Shown in pieces: positions 19,882 to 28,356 of a stretch of 64,000 bases of DNA; position 1 is the first letter of the stretch; each line of letters opens with the position of its first letter. The notes under the pieces are model-generated. The model was given only the letters and a program-made list of their open reading frames with translations. It had not been told where the DNA came from and ran no database searches. Source of the DNA: JAKOVR01 sp031415655 (GTDB lineage Bacteria; Actinomycetota; Acidimicrobiia; Acidimicrobiales; Acidimicrobilacustridaceae). The stretch is from positions 6,518 to 70,517 of the forward strand of contig JANOSD010000116.1 in assembly GCA_031415655.1 (NCBI GenBank), written 5' to 3'. The position numbers and the translations under genes are program-made.

Positions 19882-20433
19882 TCACCGGTAGATCGCGAGC
19901 GTCCGGGTCGGCACCTCATCAAGGAGTGCACGGCCGTTGAGGAAGGCCAGTTCGACGACGAAGGCAAACGCCGTGACGTGGCACCCGAGGTGACCGACGA
20001 GCCGGGCGGTAGCTGCCGCGGTGCCGCCGGTGGCGAGCACGTCGTCAACGATGAGTACCCGATCTCCCGCCGTGAGCGCATCGGTGTGCACTTCAAGGTG
20101 GTCGACGCCGTATTCCAACTCGTATCCCTCTCGGTGGCGGTTCCATGGCAGCTTGTCGGGTTTGCGGACTGGCACGAACCCGGCACCAAGGCGGATGGCC
20201 ACCGGGGCAGCAAAAATAAATCCGCGCGCCTCGACACCGATCACCTTGGTGATTCCTTGGTCAACGTGCCATCCGGAGATGGTGTCGACCGTTTGACGGA
20301 ATCCCTTGGCATCGTTGAGGAGGGGGGTGATGTCTCGGAATAACACACCGGAAACCGGATAGTCGGGGATGTCGCGGATCAGGGCCTTCACGCCCGAGTC
20401 GTCGATGGTCACGGTGGCGACGCTATCGGGCAT
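19882..20433 (-). CDS. apt: Adenine phosphoribosyltransferase
   Basis: Protein of 183 residues of purine salvage, converting adenine and PRPP to AMP. The family pattern is complete: 'IPDYPVSGVLFRDITPLL', 'GVEARGFIFAAPVA', 'VRKPDKLPW' and the PRPP-binding loop 'VLIVDDVLATGGTA' near residue 125. Its stop overlaps a possible GTG start of the cyclic di-GMP gene. It is divergent from the tRNA-Thr gene. In many bacteria apt neighbours relA, which is not seen here. Confidence 0.96.
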   Translation of the reverse strand: MPDSVATVTIDDSGVKALIRDIPDYPVSGVLFRDITPLLNDAKGFRQTVDTISGWHVDQGITKVIGVEARGFIFAAPVAIRLGAGFVPVRKPDKLPWNRHREGYELEYGVDHLEVHTDALTAGDRVLIVDDVLATGGTAAATARLVGHLGCHVTAFAFVVELAFLNGRALLDEVPTRTLAIYR

Positions 20434-20492
20434 CCACGGGGCCGGAAGTGGTTCGGCCCGTTGGGCGCCACCTTGCTACGATCTTGGTTCCC

Positions 20493-20568
20493 GCCCGGGT
20501 AGCTCAGTCGGCAGAGCGTCTCCCTCGTAATGAGAAGGTCAGGAGTTCGATTCTCCTCTCGGGCTCCA
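20493..20568 (+). tRNA. tRNA-Thr (anticodon CGT)
   Basis: Full cloverleaf with encoded CCA: acceptor GCCCGGG/CTCGGGC (one G-T pair), D stem GCTC/GAGC, anticodon loop CTCGTAA with anticodon CGT at 20526-20528, T stem AGGAG/CTCCT. The anticodon stem is TCTCC/TGAGA, so the pair next to the loop (positions 31-39) is a C-T mismatch where a G would be expected at 39. This gene is the apparent attachment site of the island that follows. Confidence 0.92.
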
Positions 20569-20935
20569 CAAAACCGCAGTTCAGGGCCTTGCCGGTGTTG
20601 CGAGCACCGGCACCATCGCCGCATTTGCTACGCCGAGCGCCAACAGGGGGGTCAGGATGGCCGACCCGCAGCCCGTCAGATTCGGGACGCCCGATGGCTA
20701 TGTGACTGCGATACTCAACACCGAGCGCGCCGGTGAAGGCGAGGAAAATGGCGTGTCCGGGCTCACGGGTTCGCGCCTCGGCAGTGAGCCGATCGCCGAT
20801 CACGATGCCGAGGTGGTCGCTCGCCAGTACGCTCCGGCGTCGATAGGCGCACGGTTGACGCGCCGAAGTGCGATGGCTCAAGCGAAATCCGAGAGTCATG
20901 CTTCGGCGACGAGGCGGGCGATGGCCTCGGCCGCG

Positions 20936-21374
20936 GCGCTCTGGCATCACCTTCGCTGGCACACCGGGCTCGAAGCGATCGCCGCGCTGCTCGGCCACCG
21001 CTCCATGCGCATGACCCTCACCTCCGCCAGAGCGCATCTCGGACCGCACCGTCGCCGACGAGTATTTCCGGGTCACCCAAGCCGTCGAAGCCGGCTACCG
21101 CGACACTCAGCCACTCCCCGCTGACACCGCCGGCGACAACATGCGCCGCCTCGCGGCCGACCACCGGCGCATGCTCGGCAACGGACACTGCACCCGACCA
21201 GTCGCCCTCGACTGCACCTTCGAGACCATCTGCGAACGATGCGGGTTCTTCGAGACCGGACCCCAGTTCGTCACCATCCTGACCCGTCAACGCGACCACG
21301 CCACCGACCACGACCAACCCGACCGCGCCCAGCTCTTCACCGACCTGCTCGACGGCATCGACAAGACCGCCTGA
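20936..21374 (+). pseudogene. Tyrosine recombinase/integrase remnant
   Basis: Two frames together give the C-terminal part of a phage-type integrase. The first carries 'LEAIAALLGHRSMRMTLT' (box II region with LGH) and the second continues with 'ISDRTVADEYFRVTQAVEAG' through 'NGHCTRPVALDC' and 'CGFFETGPQFV' to 'QLFTDLLDGIDKTA' at 21374. A frameshift of about four extra bases near 21031 joins them. The RHT-type histidine/arginine box is shortened ('LRWHTGLEA'), and the expected nucleophile in 'TYAR' is read as 'TSAR', so the enzyme is dead on three counts. The N-terminal half is not recognisable. Confidence 0.8.
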
Positions 21375-21508
21375 CCCGTGCTGCCATGAAGCCCAGTCCA
21401 GGACCGTGGATCACCCGTACAACTACCCTACCGGGACGCGATTTTCGCGTGGTCGGCCGTGATTGTACCGGCTTCCGAAACGACGGTCGCCGGGCGCCGG
21501 GCGCCGTA

Positions 21509-21528
21509 CGATAATGGTATCGTTATCG
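21509..21528. promoter_or_regulatory. Palindromic site before toxin-antitoxin genes
   Basis: CGATAA-N8-TTATCG, with partial inner symmetry, directly in front of the toxin frame. It overlaps a GATAAT that could serve as a -10 box. It is likely the autoregulatory operator for the downstream XRE antitoxin. Confidence 0.45.
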
Positions 21529-21964
21529 CAGGCCCGGCGCTTCGTGGACGGTCGAGTTCTATCCTGATTGTGAGACCTGGGCCGAAGAGCTTCCCCAGGA
21601 GGACCAGGAGGCGCTGCTGGCCGCGGTACGGGTACTGCGAGATGTCGGCCCGGGTCTGGGTCGACCGTTGGTCGACACCGTCGTCGGTAGCCGGCACGCC
21701 AACATGAAAGAACTACGGCCCGGCTCCACCGGTCGCAGCGAGATCCGCTTGCTGTTCGCGTTCGACAAGGAACGGGCGGCGATCCTGCTCGTTGGTGGCG
21801 ACAAGAGCGACGATTGGCGGGGTTGGTACATCAAGAACATTCCGATAGCGGATGATCGCTTCGACATCCATCAAAAGGCGATCGACGCACGGCGGGCCAA
21901 AGAAGCGGCGGCAGTCAAAAAAGCACAGGCGACCAAGAGCGGGAAACCGAGGAGCAAACGATGA
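21515..21964 (+). CDS. RelE/HigB-type toxin (Gp49-like), start codon unclear
   Basis: The open frame runs from just after a TAA at 21512-21514 to the stop at 21962-21964. It gives the complete family sequence: 'WTVEFYPDCETWAEELP', 'LLAAVRVLRDVGPGLGRPLV', 'MKELRPGSTGRSEIRLLFAF' and 'NIPIADDRFDIHQKA'. These are the marks of phage-derived Gp49-like/HigB mRNA interferases such as M. tuberculosis Rv3182. No ATG, GTG or TTG occurs in frame before 21668, which is too late to make a whole toxin. Either a non-standard start (CTG or other) is used or the toxin has lost its start codon. Its stop overlaps the antitoxin ATG. Confidence 0.7.
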   Translation, partial: WYRYRRPGASWTVEFYPDCETWAEELPQEDQEALLAAVRVLRDVGPGLGRPLVDTVVGSRHANMKELRPGSTGRSEIRLLFAFDKERAAILLVGGDKSDDWRGWYIKNIPIADDRFDIHQKAIDARRAKEAAAVKKAQATKSGKPRSKR

Positions 21965-22371
21965 GCATGGAGACGTGGGAACAGAAAGTCCTGACCAAGC
22001 CCGGCGCGGCCAAACGAGTAGCGGAGATCGAGGACGAACTGCGCCTCGCGGCGGGGCTGACCGCGCTGCGGGAACAAGCGGGCCTGTCCCAGCGGGACCT
22101 GGCCAAGCGCATCGGCGTTTCCCAACCTCGGGTCGCGGCGATCGAACGATCCCGCAATGTCACCATCGATGTCCTCGAGCAGTATGTCGAAGGCCTCGGA
22201 GCCCACCTCGAGGTCAACGTCGTCAAAGGGTCCCGCAAGGTCTCACTGATAGGCGACCGCACGAAACCAGCCTCGACGAAGAAGAAGCGAGCGGCCTCGG
22301 CGGCCACACCGGTGCCCAAAGCGACCAAGAAATCGTCCCAGACAACTACCGGCAAGCGCCGCTCAGCCTGA
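21961..22371 (+). CDS. HigA-like XRE-family antitoxin
   Basis: Protein of 136 residues with an XRE helix-turn-helix at about residues 32-85 ('LTALREQAGLSQRDLAKRIG' followed by 'VSQPRVAAIERS'). It begins 'METWEQKVLTKPGAAKRVAE', the typical start of antitoxins paired with Gp49-like toxins. The last 35 residues are a Lys/Ala/Thr-rich tail without obvious fold. It overlaps the toxin stop by ATGA, and the toxin-first order is typical of higBA. Confidence 0.85.
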   Translation: MSMETWEQKVLTKPGAAKRVAEIEDELRLAAGLTALREQAGLSQRDLAKRIGVSQPRVAAIERSRNVTIDVLEQYVEGLGAHLEVNVVKGSRKVSLIGDRTKPASTKKKRAASAATPVPKATKKSSQTTTGKRRSA

Positions 22372-22494
22372 TCGACTGTCGCCGCCGGAGGAGAAGTGCC
22401 TCAGGGCGATGCTTCCAGAACACTCCATGAGCGCGTCACTGATCAACGCCTCATGAACGGGCTCATCGCCGGGTCGGGATGGCGCCGCAGACTC

Positions 22495-22923
22495 TCACCT
22501 ACGACCGAATCGGCGCTTTCTCGCTTCGGGAGCGTTGAAAACGATGGACTCGAGAATCTGGTCACCCCACGTGCGCTCCTCGGGGTTCCTGTACGCAACC
22601 CAACACGAGAGGCAGGAATTTTCTGCTCCCGCCTTGATCGCAAGTCGGTATGCCGGGCCCTGCGCGTCGGCCTCGTTCAGTTGTTCGACGTGTCCGATCC
22701 ACCCGGCTCCGTCAACGTTGGACTCGCGCCCGAGTGTGGTCGCCGACCCCAGCGGACGGCCGTCCTGGGTCGAGGTGACGGTCACGATATGGACATCAAC
22801 CGTGTGGGTGGAATCCCACGCAGACCACGACCCGTCTTGGTTGCGTTCCGACATGCAGTCGTTGGGCAACACCAGCCGCCATCCATCCCACAGCTCGATC
22901 TCTCCAACAACGCGCTCAGCCAT
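22495..22923 (-). CDS. Hypothetical protein
   Basis: Protein of 142 residues from an ATG preceded by a GGATGGGG purine run. It begins 'MAERVVGEIELWDGWRLVLP' and contains 'WSAWDSTHTVDVHIVTV' and 'RLAIKAGAENSCLSCWVAY', a plausible small alpha/beta protein with a CLSC pair. I do not recognise the family. The frame stays open upstream to 23199 but that part looks non-coding. It sits inside the tRNA-Thr island on the opposite strand to the toxin-antitoxin pair. Confidence 0.5.
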   Translation of the reverse strand: MAERVVGEIELWDGWRLVLPNDCMSERNQDGSWSAWDSTHTVDVHIVTVTSTQDGRPLGSATTLGRESNVDGAGWIGHVEQLNEADAQGPAYRLAIKAGAENSCLSCWVAYRNPEERTWGDQILESIVFNAPEARKRRFGRR

Positions 22924-23560
22924 CTCCCCATCCTGGCTCAGGTGGGGGTGAACCTCCGCCGCCCGCAGGTACTGCAAACCGTTCGCGCCGCGGGCGCGTC
23001 TCAGAACAACGGTCGAACGCATCCCCTGTTCGCGCCCGGATATCGGTCGGAACGCCGGCTCGGCCCGTTTGCTGGACGCCGGTTTGACGCCGACCGAGGC
23101 CATGCTGAGTGGTGGCCACCGACAAACACCAATCTCACACACCGCGAACGTCCTCAACAAGGATGACCTAGGCAGTCCTCCTGGGGCCTGAACGCGCATC
23201 CGCTCTCAGAGCGCCCCTGAACTCGTCCGCCGAGCGCGCTCGCGTCTTGATTGGTCCGTGTCTTCGGGGGCTTCGGCCTGCCACCGTCCGCCGCGTCCGC
23301 CTGTGTGTGGACCGGTTTCTTCCGGCGCGCCAACAAAACGTTAGCAATGACTTCGACCAGCCATCGTGGCTGGGGTTGAGGCTGGGCTTCTCACGTCGGC
23401 GCCGGCGTGGGAGGGGACCGCTAGTCGAAACCATGCCTCCGGGCTCGGTCGGCTGACGTTTCCCGGAACGGTGAGTAAGATACCGTTCGTCGCTGTACAG
23501 GTGGCCTTCGATGTGGGGCGTTCTCAGGCGCACGGTCTGGATCAGGGGGATCTCCGACAG
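22924..23560. other. Island interior without supported gene
   Basis: About 640 bases in which open frames are arginine/serine-rich shadows with no family signature. The only useful element is a ribosome binding site (AGGGGGA) at about 23544 for the lipoprotein gene. Confidence 0.5.
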
Positions 23561-24172
23561 ATGAACGCAAGCGCTCTGAAGGTGGCCGTTGCGATCGCTA
23601 TTGGGGTAGCGGCATCATCGTGCGCCAGTCCGCTCTCGGGGAGAGAACTCGGAGCCTGCCGAACAGAGGATGCTCGACTTGATCTCCCTACCTCGATGTC
23701 GGCCATTCTTCGCGGGAGCAAGGGCTGGTTTCAGATCGCCTCTTGGCAGAATCCGTCCGCCCCGAAGGATCCTCCGCGTGATCGGACCGTGACCGCGTAC
23801 GCCGGCACGGTGGCAATGCCGGATCGGTCGACAAGTTCGCGTGAACTGTCATCCCAAGACTTGATGGCGTCAGACATCGAGATTTCGTTGGCGCAGAAGC
23901 TCGACGTCTACGCGGTCACGGACACGACCGCCGGCGGGTCGAACTATCTCTCGTTCGCTGTGGCGGTCGGGAATGCCCAGGTCGTCGCGTTGGGAGAGTG
24001 CCGATCGTTGTTGAATGACGGCCTCGATGCGCTTGTCAGCAGCAGCGAGGCGAACGCCGAAGAGGACTTCTTCCGTCGCTACCTCGAACTCGGGGTGACG
24101 GTCTTGCCGGCGAAGCCTTCAGGCGCGTCCTCGGAGCCCTCCGCCTCAATCTCCCCATCGCCCGCATCGTAA
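23561..24172 (+). CDS. Predicted lipoprotein, unknown function
   Basis: Protein of 203 residues. 'MNASALKVAVAIAIGVAASSC' (split at residue 20) is a signal peptide ending in a lipobox ASSC with cysteine at 21, so it should be anchored to the outer face of the cell membrane. The mature part has two further cysteines ('GACRTED' and 'GECRSLL') that may pair, and a proline/serine-rich tail. No family is recognised. The ATG at 23561 is supported by an upstream AGGGGGA site and by the signal peptide. It is located in the tRNA-Thr island. Confidence 0.65.
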   Translation: MNASALKVAVAIAIGVAASSCASPLSGRELGACRTEDARLDLPTSMSAILRGSKGWFQIASWQNPSAPKDPPRDRTVTAYAGTVAMPDRSTSSRELSSQDLMASDIEISLAQKLDVYAVTDTTAGGSNYLSFAVAVGNAQVVALGECRSLLNDGLDALVSSSEANAEEDFFRRYLELGVTVLPAKPSGASSEPSASISPSPAS

Positions 24173-24229
24173 TCAGCGCGCTGAGTCCTGGGGCAGAACC
24201 GCCTCCTGATCCTGTACGAAGTGGTTGTC

Positions 24230-24711
24230 GCGCAGGAGCTATCCCCGAAGAGAAGATCAGCCCGGTCCGAGCGAACGGGCAGTGCACCGGGTCCGCCCGT
24301 CGGCATCGGCGACGACGTGCGCTCCGGTCGGGTGTCCTCGCTGCGGTGCTTGGCGCTGGGCTCGTCGTTGCCGTCGTCGGGTTCAGGAGCAGGTAGTCCG
24401 CTCAGAGCGCCGTCTGGGAGACTGATCCGGCTGCTCCCCCGTCGCCGAGCTGATCGACTTTCACTGCTCTCGTGCGAAGGGTTGGGTGCAGCGGAGAGAG
24501 AACCGGAATCGTCTCGAGGTCGGATGTGGTCGTGACCGAGACCGATGTTGTGATCACGTTCGCCGTCGAGGCACTACCGAGCGGCGTCAGCTACACGTGC
24601 GTAGGCAACGACGCGGTCGCCTATGCCGTTGATCTCGGCCAGCCGCTTGAAGGCCGCACGCTCGTGGATGGCACCTGCCGCGGCCTCGAAAGCACCTCGT
24701 GGTGCTCATAG
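24230..24711 (+). pseudogene. Remnant of a small membrane-anchored protein
   Basis: Two pieces in different frames. Around 24280-24385 one frame reads basic residues then a hydrophobic helix ('SGVLAAVLGAGLVVAVVGF') and hits a stop. Around 24515-24711 another frame reads 'VVVTETDVVITFAVEALPSG' and 'YAVDLGQPLEGRTLVDGTC', a conserved ending of many small actinobacterial proteins with one N-terminal helix. Together they look like one gene broken by frameshift and deletion. Family function is unknown. Confidence 0.45.
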
Positions 24712-24768
24712 AGCGGCGGTGTCCGTTGGAGGTCCGACGGCGCCGGGATCCTCAAGGGGAACTTCGCG

Positions 24769-25047
24769 GTGACAGGACTGATGGTCTCCATCAGTGGACC
24801 ACCAGGCGCGGCGGTGACTCCAACGCCGGGCGCGGTGCGAGCGGTGGACGGGTCGGGTGTGGTCGTCGCGAGCGTGGAGACCAACACCAACGGGAGCTTT
24901 CAGCTCGCGTTGGCCAACGGCACCTACCGGCTTGCCGGTCGCAGCCCCCTCTACCAGAGCGCCGAAGCTGACTGCACGACAAAAGCTGACATATCGGTCA
25001 AGGACCGCTTCCTCGACAACGTGACGGTCGAGTGCACACGCCGGTGA
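24769..25047 (+). pseudogene. Fragment of a secreted carboxypeptidase-regulatory-like protein
   Basis: The frame gives 'AVDGSGVVVASVETNTNGSF' and 'LALANGTYRLAGRSPLYQS', a short beta-sandwich of the type found in small extracellular proteins, with cysteines at 'ADCTTK' and 'VECTRR' near the end. No signal peptide precedes it; the frame is open further upstream without a good start, so the N-terminus is probably lost. It could also be an intact small protein, which is less likely. Confidence 0.45.
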
Positions 25048-25818
25048 CAGCCCGCGGCACCACGCGCACGGGCCAGCGTAAGCATCCCCGATCAACGACA
25101 ACCATCGTCCCCGATCCGCGCCCCGCGAACCCGGCCGATCCCGCTCCCGCGAGTATCCCTGCCGGTCATGCGGAGGTGCCCACGGTGGAGTGGCTGATCG
25201 TCAGGCACCCTCCGTGGCCGACCACTGTTGTCGGGAGATGGTCGGAGCGAGCCGATCTACATGGCCGCCGACGCGTCGAGCGGGAGGGGCTGATGTGGAC
25301 GTCGCATTCAGCCGTGCTTGAAATCGTTGCGCAGGTCGACGACGTCACCCCCGGTTCGGATTCCACCGGCGGGGCGTGACTGGTCTCACCAGACGGTCCC
25401 AAACCGGACCCGGGATTCTCGTACACGACAGGCAGTGTCCCAAGGGCAGGTCCGAAGCGGCGGCCGACACCGCCTCGCCCACGACCACCGCGCGCCGCGG
25501 TTCGCGGGCCGCTGGCCGCAGCAGGGGTGAACCGAGGCGACGGGGGTGTGGGTCAGGTGTCGCTGCTCAACGACGCCGTCGGCACCCGTGTCGCCGAGCG
25601 GTAACCCGGGTGATCGACGTTGCTCGTTCGTACGGCGGTTGTCGTCTGCCAGCGTGTCGCTCGGTCGGATGGCCACGTATTGCTGTTTGCTCCAGTGGCC
25701 GGTCCTCGCGTTGGGCTCGACGTTGCGCTCGTGTTCGCCGCCGTTGTGCCTCGCTCGTGCTCGGTTGCGTTCTTCGTCGCCGGTTCGGGTTGCGCGCGTC
25801 CGGTCGGCTCGTCGATAC
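25048..25818. other. Island right end without supported gene
   Basis: Roughly 770 bases between the last gene fragment and the duplicated tRNA end. Open frames on both strands are long but of low-complexity arginine-rich composition, as expected for non-coding high-GC DNA. Nothing recognisable is seen. Confidence 0.5.
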
Positions 25819-25857
25819 CTCGTACCGAGAAGGTCAGGAGTTCGATTCTCCTGTCGG
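25819..25857 (+). repeat. Duplicated 3' half of tRNA-Thr (attachment site remnant)
   Basis: From 25827 to 25852, 26 bases are identical to the tail of the anticodon stem, variable loop and T arm of tRNA-Thr (20532-20557). Before that CTCGTA also matches the anticodon loop, with two mismatches between the blocks. It does not fold as a tRNA alone. It marks the right edge of the island. Confidence 0.8.
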
Positions 25858-26075
25858 TGTGGCGGGCAACGAATCGTCGGGTGTAACCCCGAGCTGACGG
25901 GAGGAGGTCGCAGTCAACCTCGTCGTTTGGGTGCCCGTGGGTCCGAGGCAGCGAAAAGTGGCGATGGCGCAAGCTTCCAGTCCTTTCCGCCCCCTCGGTC
26001 GCTCTGATACCCGATTTGCGTGGGCCTGCTACGGGAAACCGGTCGTATATGAGCTCAGTTCGGTAACGTTCGGGA

Positions 26076-27917
26076 ATGGCGGTCCCTTCACGATTCCGAA
26101 TAGTCCTGCTCGCCCTGGTGGTAGCCACGTTGGTGGGGGCGAGTTGCTCGTCCGGGGGCACCACCGGGACCGCCACCACGGTGGCAAACCGGGGCACCGG
26201 TTCGGGAACCGTCGGCACGAGTGGTTCGTCCCCCGCGAAGGGCACGGCGCCAACCGGCACGGCTCCCGGCTCCGGGACCGACGAAGCCTGTGGTGGGCTT
26301 GGCTCGGTGAACGCCGCGGTTCCGGCCGGTTCCGGCCCTGGCGACCTCGTGGCATCAGAGGAACTCACCGAGGCGAACCGGTCGAGCAAGGGTTTCCCCA
26401 CGTCAGCACGGGCGTGGCGAATCCTCTACGTGTCGACGGGAGTCGACGAGACTGATCTTTCGCTGGTGTGCGGCACGGCAGCTGCGCCGGAGCAAGGCCC
26501 GAACGTCGCCAACGGCAAGGCTCGCATGCTGGCGTGGTCCCATGGCACGGTTGGCTTGGCCCAGCGATGCCTACCGTCCGCCGATCCAGCGGCAGGTCTG
26601 TGGGGTGTGATGCCCGGAGGAATCGGAGCTATCGGTTTCGCCGATCCGGGTGGCATCTATGAAGGCGACCCATCCGGTGGTGCGTTGCAGTACGCAATGA
26701 ATCAGGGTTGGGTCGTCGCCGCCACCGACTATCGGCCCAACAACACCTACGTCATCGGCAAGATGGCGGCCGGCAACGTGCTCGACTCCACCCGAGCGGT
26801 CGCGCAGCTGCTTATCGAGGAGAAAGTTGGTACCACTCCCGACACGTACCAGATGGTCACCTGGGGTCATTCCCAAGGGGGGCACGCCTCGATCTGGGCC
26901 GGTCAGCTCGCCGAGACCTACTTCAAAGCGACCAAACCGTCGAAGCCCACACCGGCAATCGAACTCGTAGGCGTGATTGGTTTGGCTCCAGCTTCCACGT
27001 TCGTGGGAACTCGCGGGACGGCCACCGCCGGTGCCGCCGGCCTCGCCGACTGGGAAATGCACCAGAGCGTCGAGGTCGTTGGCCTTCCCATCCCCAAGCT
27101 CGAGCTGCAGATCGGCCCGGCATTGTTCTCCTTCATCTTCGGGTCCTGGGCCAGCTTCTCGCAGCAGCGCCCCCCGGCCGCTGATGCAGTCCTGCCCGCC
27201 TTCCCGGCGGCGAGCGGCAAGCTCGATCCCAGCGCCGTACTTACCTCGATGGGGCAGGCAACGGTCGACACGATCGTGCCCCTTTGCCTTCATTCCGACG
27301 CCAAAGCGGTGAAGGCTGCCGTGGACCCCTACCGCGACGCCAAGACGAACCAGATGCTGGTTCCTTCGGCATGGAATCTGCCGTCGGAGTACAAGGTGGG
27401 CGACTTCTTCCTCGGTGGCCTCGACGCCACCTGCGCAGGAACGCCACCCCAAGGCCTCGCCGACTGGTGCTCGTGGATCCGCTGGAACCTGCCCGGGCCG
27501 GTGGGCACGAATCCGTTCCCGAAGGTGCCGTCGTGGGGCGGGAAACCCGTTCCGATGCTGATCGGGCAAGGCCTCGACGACACGATTATTCACTGCGTGC
27601 CCGGATCGGGTGCATCGTCGAGCACGGTGCCGGAAGCGGGCGACTGTATGAGCCGGGCGCTGTTCGACGATCTCCGGCCGGTCTACTGCCCCGACGGTCA
27701 GCCGGCGGCCAGTTCACTCACGCTCACCACGGTCCGCAAAGACGGCCTCGGTAGCCCGGCGAGCCACCTCTCGATTCCGGGCCAGCTCTCGGCTAAGAAC
27801 TGGACGCTGCGGGGCAAGGACATGGTGTTCACCGGCTCGCCAGTGCAGACCTTCATGGACGGTGCCTTCGCCGCATCGATCCCTTCGGGTTGCGGGTCTT
27901 CCGTCGAGAACCCCTGA
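26076..27917 (+). CDS. Secreted lipase/esterase lipoprotein (PF03583-like)
   Basis: Protein of 613 residues. The signal peptide 'VLLALVVATLVGASC' ends in a lipobox with the acyl cysteine near residue 25, followed by a Gly/Thr/Ser-rich linker of about 45 residues. The alpha/beta-hydrolase domain resembles the secretory lipase (LIP) family: 'ARMLAWSHGTVG', nucleophile elbow 'WGHSQGGHA' near residue 268, catalytic Asp candidate in 'GQGLDDTIIHC' and His candidate in 'SPASHLSIPG'. It probably hydrolyses acyl esters outside the cell. It lies just right of the island and reads as normal host DNA. Confidence 0.85.
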   Translation: MAVPSRFRIVLLALVVATLVGASCSSGGTTGTATTVANRGTGSGTVGTSGSSPAKGTAPTGTAPGSGTDEACGGLGSVNAAVPAGSGPGDLVASEELTEANRSSKGFPTSARAWRILYVSTGVDETDLSLVCGTAAAPEQGPNVANGKARMLAWSHGTVGLAQRCLPSADPAAGLWGVMPGGIGAIGFADPGGIYEGDPSGGALQYAMNQGWVVAATDYRPNNTYVIGKMAAGNVLDSTRAVAQLLIEEKVGTTPDTYQMVTWGHSQGGHASIWAGQLAETYFKATKPSKPTPAIELVGVIGLAPASTFVGTRGTATAGAAGLADWEMHQSVEVVGLPIPKLELQIGPALFSFIFGSWASFSQQRPPAADAVLPAFPAASGKLDPSAVLTSMGQATVDTIVPLCLHSDAKAVKAAVDPYRDAKTNQMLVPSAWNLPSEYKVGDFFLGGLDATCAGTPPQGLADWCSWIRWNLPGPVGTNPFPKVPSWGGKPVPMLIGQGLDDTIIHCVPGSGASSSTVPEAGDCMSRALFDDLRPVYCPDGQPAASSLTLTTVRKDGLGSPASHLSIPGQLSAKNWTLRGKDMVFTGSPVQTFMDGAFAASIPSGCGSSVENP

Positions 27918-28356
27918 CCGAAAACCCCTGATCGTCCACTGGGCCCCGTCGGTCGGCTTCTCATCGTTCGGCGAAGCCGAACATCGTCGCAAAGAACGAC
28001 CTGAGCGATCTCCCTGCGTGTCGCTGCCGCTGTGGACCGGAGCGAATGCGTCTCAACCCGCAACTATGTTGCAACCAAACCCCTATAAGGGGGTCGGTTG
28101 CAACATGGTTCACGCGAACACCAAGACCGTCCCAAAACCGACGGTGGTTTCTTCGCGGAGGCACCACTGAGGCCACCAAAGAAGTGGGCGCACATCCCTG
28201 CCGGCATCTTCGCCTCTCGTCGCGTCCTCATGTAGGGGTCCAACATCATTCAACGGTCGAATGTCATCGTTGGCGGTAACACGATTTCCGTGTTCCCCCC
28301 GTGGAGGGAAGGTGCGGTGGTTCGCGACCAGGTCGGCGCATGAATCCGCTCGCGTT
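27918..28356. other. Intergenic stretch with palindrome
   Basis: Gap between the lipase and the convergent YdeI-family gene. Apart from the palindrome at 28066-28106 I see no gene, only shadow frames. Confidence 0.5.
28066..28106. repeat. Dispersed palindrome, family A copy 1
   Basis: Arms ATGTTGCAACC and GGTTGCAACAT enclose an inner palindrome CCCCT-ATA-AGGGG. Two related copies occur at 38805-38855 and 58410-58460. The shared core is ATGTTGCAAC ... GTTGCAACAT. Confidence 0.8.

Larger units (their letters stand above)
20493..25857 (+). mobile_element. Decayed genomic island in tRNA-Thr
   Basis: A 26-base identical copy of the 3' half of tRNA-Thr (20532-20557) recurs at 25827-25852, giving flanking direct repeats about 5.3 kb apart, as left by site-specific integration into a tRNA. 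Right after the tRNA lies a broken tyrosine recombinase, the usual place for an integrase. The interior holds a HigBA-like toxin-antitoxin pair, small lipoprotein genes and gene fragments, with low coding density compared with both sides. The recombinase is dead, so the island looks immobile. Confidence 0.75.

Noticed and set aside
25032..25379. Open frame of 115 residues at the right end of the island
   Set aside because: Composition is arginine/proline-rich, it has no motif or good start and overlaps an equally long minus-strand frame.
25819..25857. Second tRNA-Thr gene
   Set aside because: Only the anticodon loop to T arm is present; there is no acceptor 5' strand or D arm and the 3' acceptor does not match.
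25553..26401. Minus-strand frame crossing the duplicated tRNA end
   Set aside because: Low-complexity translation, overlaps the lipase signal peptide on the other strand, no start signal.
28066..28106. Rho-independent terminator of the lipase gene
   Set aside because: About 150 bases past the stop, no T tract, and the same palindrome occurs upstream of serS, so it is treated as a dispersed repeat.
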